The notes under the pieces were generated by a model. That model was not told where the DNA came from. It saw nothing but the letters and a program-made list of their open reading frames with translations, and did not search any database. A stretch of DNA of 29,760 bases from Utricularia gibba (Eukaryota > Streptophyta > Magnoliopsida > Lamiales > Lentibulariaceae). Both the position numbers and the translations under genes were made by a program. Shown piece by piece: positions 28,596 to 29,760 of the stretch. Each line of letters begins with the position of its first letter. Positions within the stretch are counted from its first letter, which is position 1. The DNA is taken from assembly GCA_002189035.1 (NCBI GenBank), contig NEEC01000162.1:1-29760 (forward strand), written 5' to 3'.

Positions 28596-29760
28596 GCACT
28601 TCCACCATCAGGGGGTTCCGTCTCCTCTGTGCTGTCGAATGGGCTTTGTCCCATCCTCTATGTAAATCCTATGAGTGCAAATAGAAGGGCTGATTCCCTT
28701 GATGTTAGCTAAGGTCCAACAAATTGCTTGTTTGTGCTCTTGAAGCACAGCCTTAAGCTTCTCCTTCTGTTCCAAGATTAGTGAATTAGAGACAATAACA
28801 GGTAGGGTCTCATCATCACCAAGAAACAAATATTTCAAATTTTCGGGCAAAGTCTTTAACTCTAATGATGGTGCTCGAACAACGGAAGGCACTAGCGGCT
28901 CGCTAGGTGTTTCCAAGCTAAGAAAAGAAACATCCTGCACGTGAGGTTCATTAGGTGGATCATTTGAATGATTAAAGACTTAAAGCTCAGCAAGAGAAAA
29001 GTCTTCATATTGAGAAATCTCCGTGTCTAAATCAGATTCGGGCCCTTGTTCATGGATCATCGCATAGTGATCAGTTTCAGTTTCGCATGTGGAGATCGCA
29101 TGTATCTCATTGATCTGATCAGGATGCTTCATGGCTTTGTCAAGACTGAAGTCTAGCACCTATCCATCAAACTGAAAACTGATGGTGCCTTCTTGTACAT
29201 CAATCTTTGTACCTGCACTAGCCATGAATGGTCGTCCTAAAATAATGGACTCCAAAAACTTAGAATTATCACTTTCCATGGGAACCAAAAAGTCTGTTGG
29301 AAAAACTAAATCTTTAACATGAACAAAAACATATTCTATTCTACCATCTGGTGTAACTTGTGATCTATCTGCTAATTGGCATACAACATTCGTCGGTTCA
29401 AGTTTGCCTAACTTAGATGCAAGAGATAAATAAAGAGATCTAGGCATAACATTGACCGAGGCACCAAATCACACATAGCTATTGAAATCTTTGTATTCCA
29501 ATGGTAACGGAATTGAAAACATACCGCGATCCTTACACTTTCGTGGCATTCTCCTTTGAATGATGGCTGAAATGTTTTCATTCAAAGGATCACTTATTGT
29601 TCCACCTTTGCTTTTTCGGTCAACAGGTCTTGAGCAACTTGGCATACATGAGGACCTGCTCAATCATAACAAAAAGAGGAATAGAGACATTAACCTTCTT
29701 CATCATTTCCATAAAAGTTTTCAGTCCTTTCTTGTTTGTTCGTTCTTTGAAACCTCATCG
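28596..29760 (-). pseudogene. Athila/Tat-like Ty3/gypsy gag-protease-reverse transcriptase fragment (minus strand, runs off window)
   Basis: Minus-strand order is gag/protease then reverse transcriptase. At about 29560-29470 is RRMPRKCKDRGMFSIPLP, the usual lead-in to the protease. The catalytic region near 29450-29470 reads with a stop and a changed Asp (YV*FGASVNVMPRSLY), so the active site is destroyed by small indels. Next come VCQLADRSQVTPDGRIEYV, FPTDFLVPME and SIILGRPFMASAGTKIDVQEG (29447-29160). After a spacer with stops, reverse transcriptase begins (28940 downward): PSLELKTLPENLKYLFLGD, TLPVIVSN, AICWTLANIKGISPSICTHRI, EDGTKPIRQ. A frameshift near 28632 precedes the last block, cut at 28596. 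These motifs are those of the Athila/Tat branch, not CRM. Confidence 0.82.

Noticed and set aside
1-29760. CRISPR array, prokaryotic operon, integron or phage-like system
   Set aside because: No regularly spaced short repeats, no ribosome-binding-site-linked gene runs, and all recognisable proteins are plant or retrotransposon types.

Overview
This is nuclear DNA from a flowering plant. It is AT-rich and gene-poor, full of decayed LTR retrotransposons in both orientations, with GT-AG splicing and one recognisable plant transcription factor gene. I cannot name the species. I see no bacterial genes, CRISPR array, rRNA or convincing tRNA, and no previously undescribed biological system. The interesting content is one intact regulatory gene, a relic of a neighbouring gene, and a well-preserved three-level nest of retrotransposons.

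Layout. Bases 1-101 may hold the tail of an unrecognised exon. Bases 745-1200 are a Ty1/copia RNase H relic (+), cut into by a repeat of about 0.94 kb (1200-2140) whose diverged copy lies inverted at 9940-10925. The apparently functional gene is at 4689-5682 (+): a two-exon HD-Zip class I homeobox gene of the LMI1/ATHB51-ATHB22 type, predicted at 230 residues. Bases 6540-7130 are the 5' end of another copia relic (primer-binding site and gag start). From 8958 to 17284 the minus strand carries a dismembered copia element: primer-binding site, gag, protease and integrase at 15150-17284, and reverse transcriptase at 8958-9440, separated by about 5.7 kb of unrelated non-coding repeats. At 17763-17907 (-) is a relic exon of a GDSL esterase/lipase. 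In Arabidopsis GDSL genes lie close to ATHB51, so this may be ancestral microsynteny that retrotransposons have pulled apart.

The right half is a nest. A copia fragment (17920-19066, +) was interrupted by a Ty3/gypsy element of CRM-like type (5' LTR from 19067, internal region to 28517). That element was then interrupted by a complete but coding-defective CRM-like element (20285-26522) with two LTRs, initiator-Met tRNA primer-binding site, polypurine tract and a perfect CTTTC target duplication. The outer element loses its 3' half at 28517. There a 78-bp exact copy of its own upstream sequence bridges to an inverted, Athila/Tat-like gypsy fragment (28596-29760, -), which looks like the scar of a templated break repair.

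How they work together: only the HD-Zip I gene is likely to make a functional product. Class I HD-Zip proteins bind DNA as dimers in the nucleus, and LMI1-type members act in meristem identity and leaf or stipule development. The retroelements are broken by frameshifts and stops. The youngest one keeps intact cis-signals and nearly identical LTRs (about 1.5% by-eye divergence), so it could still be transcribed or mobilised in trans.
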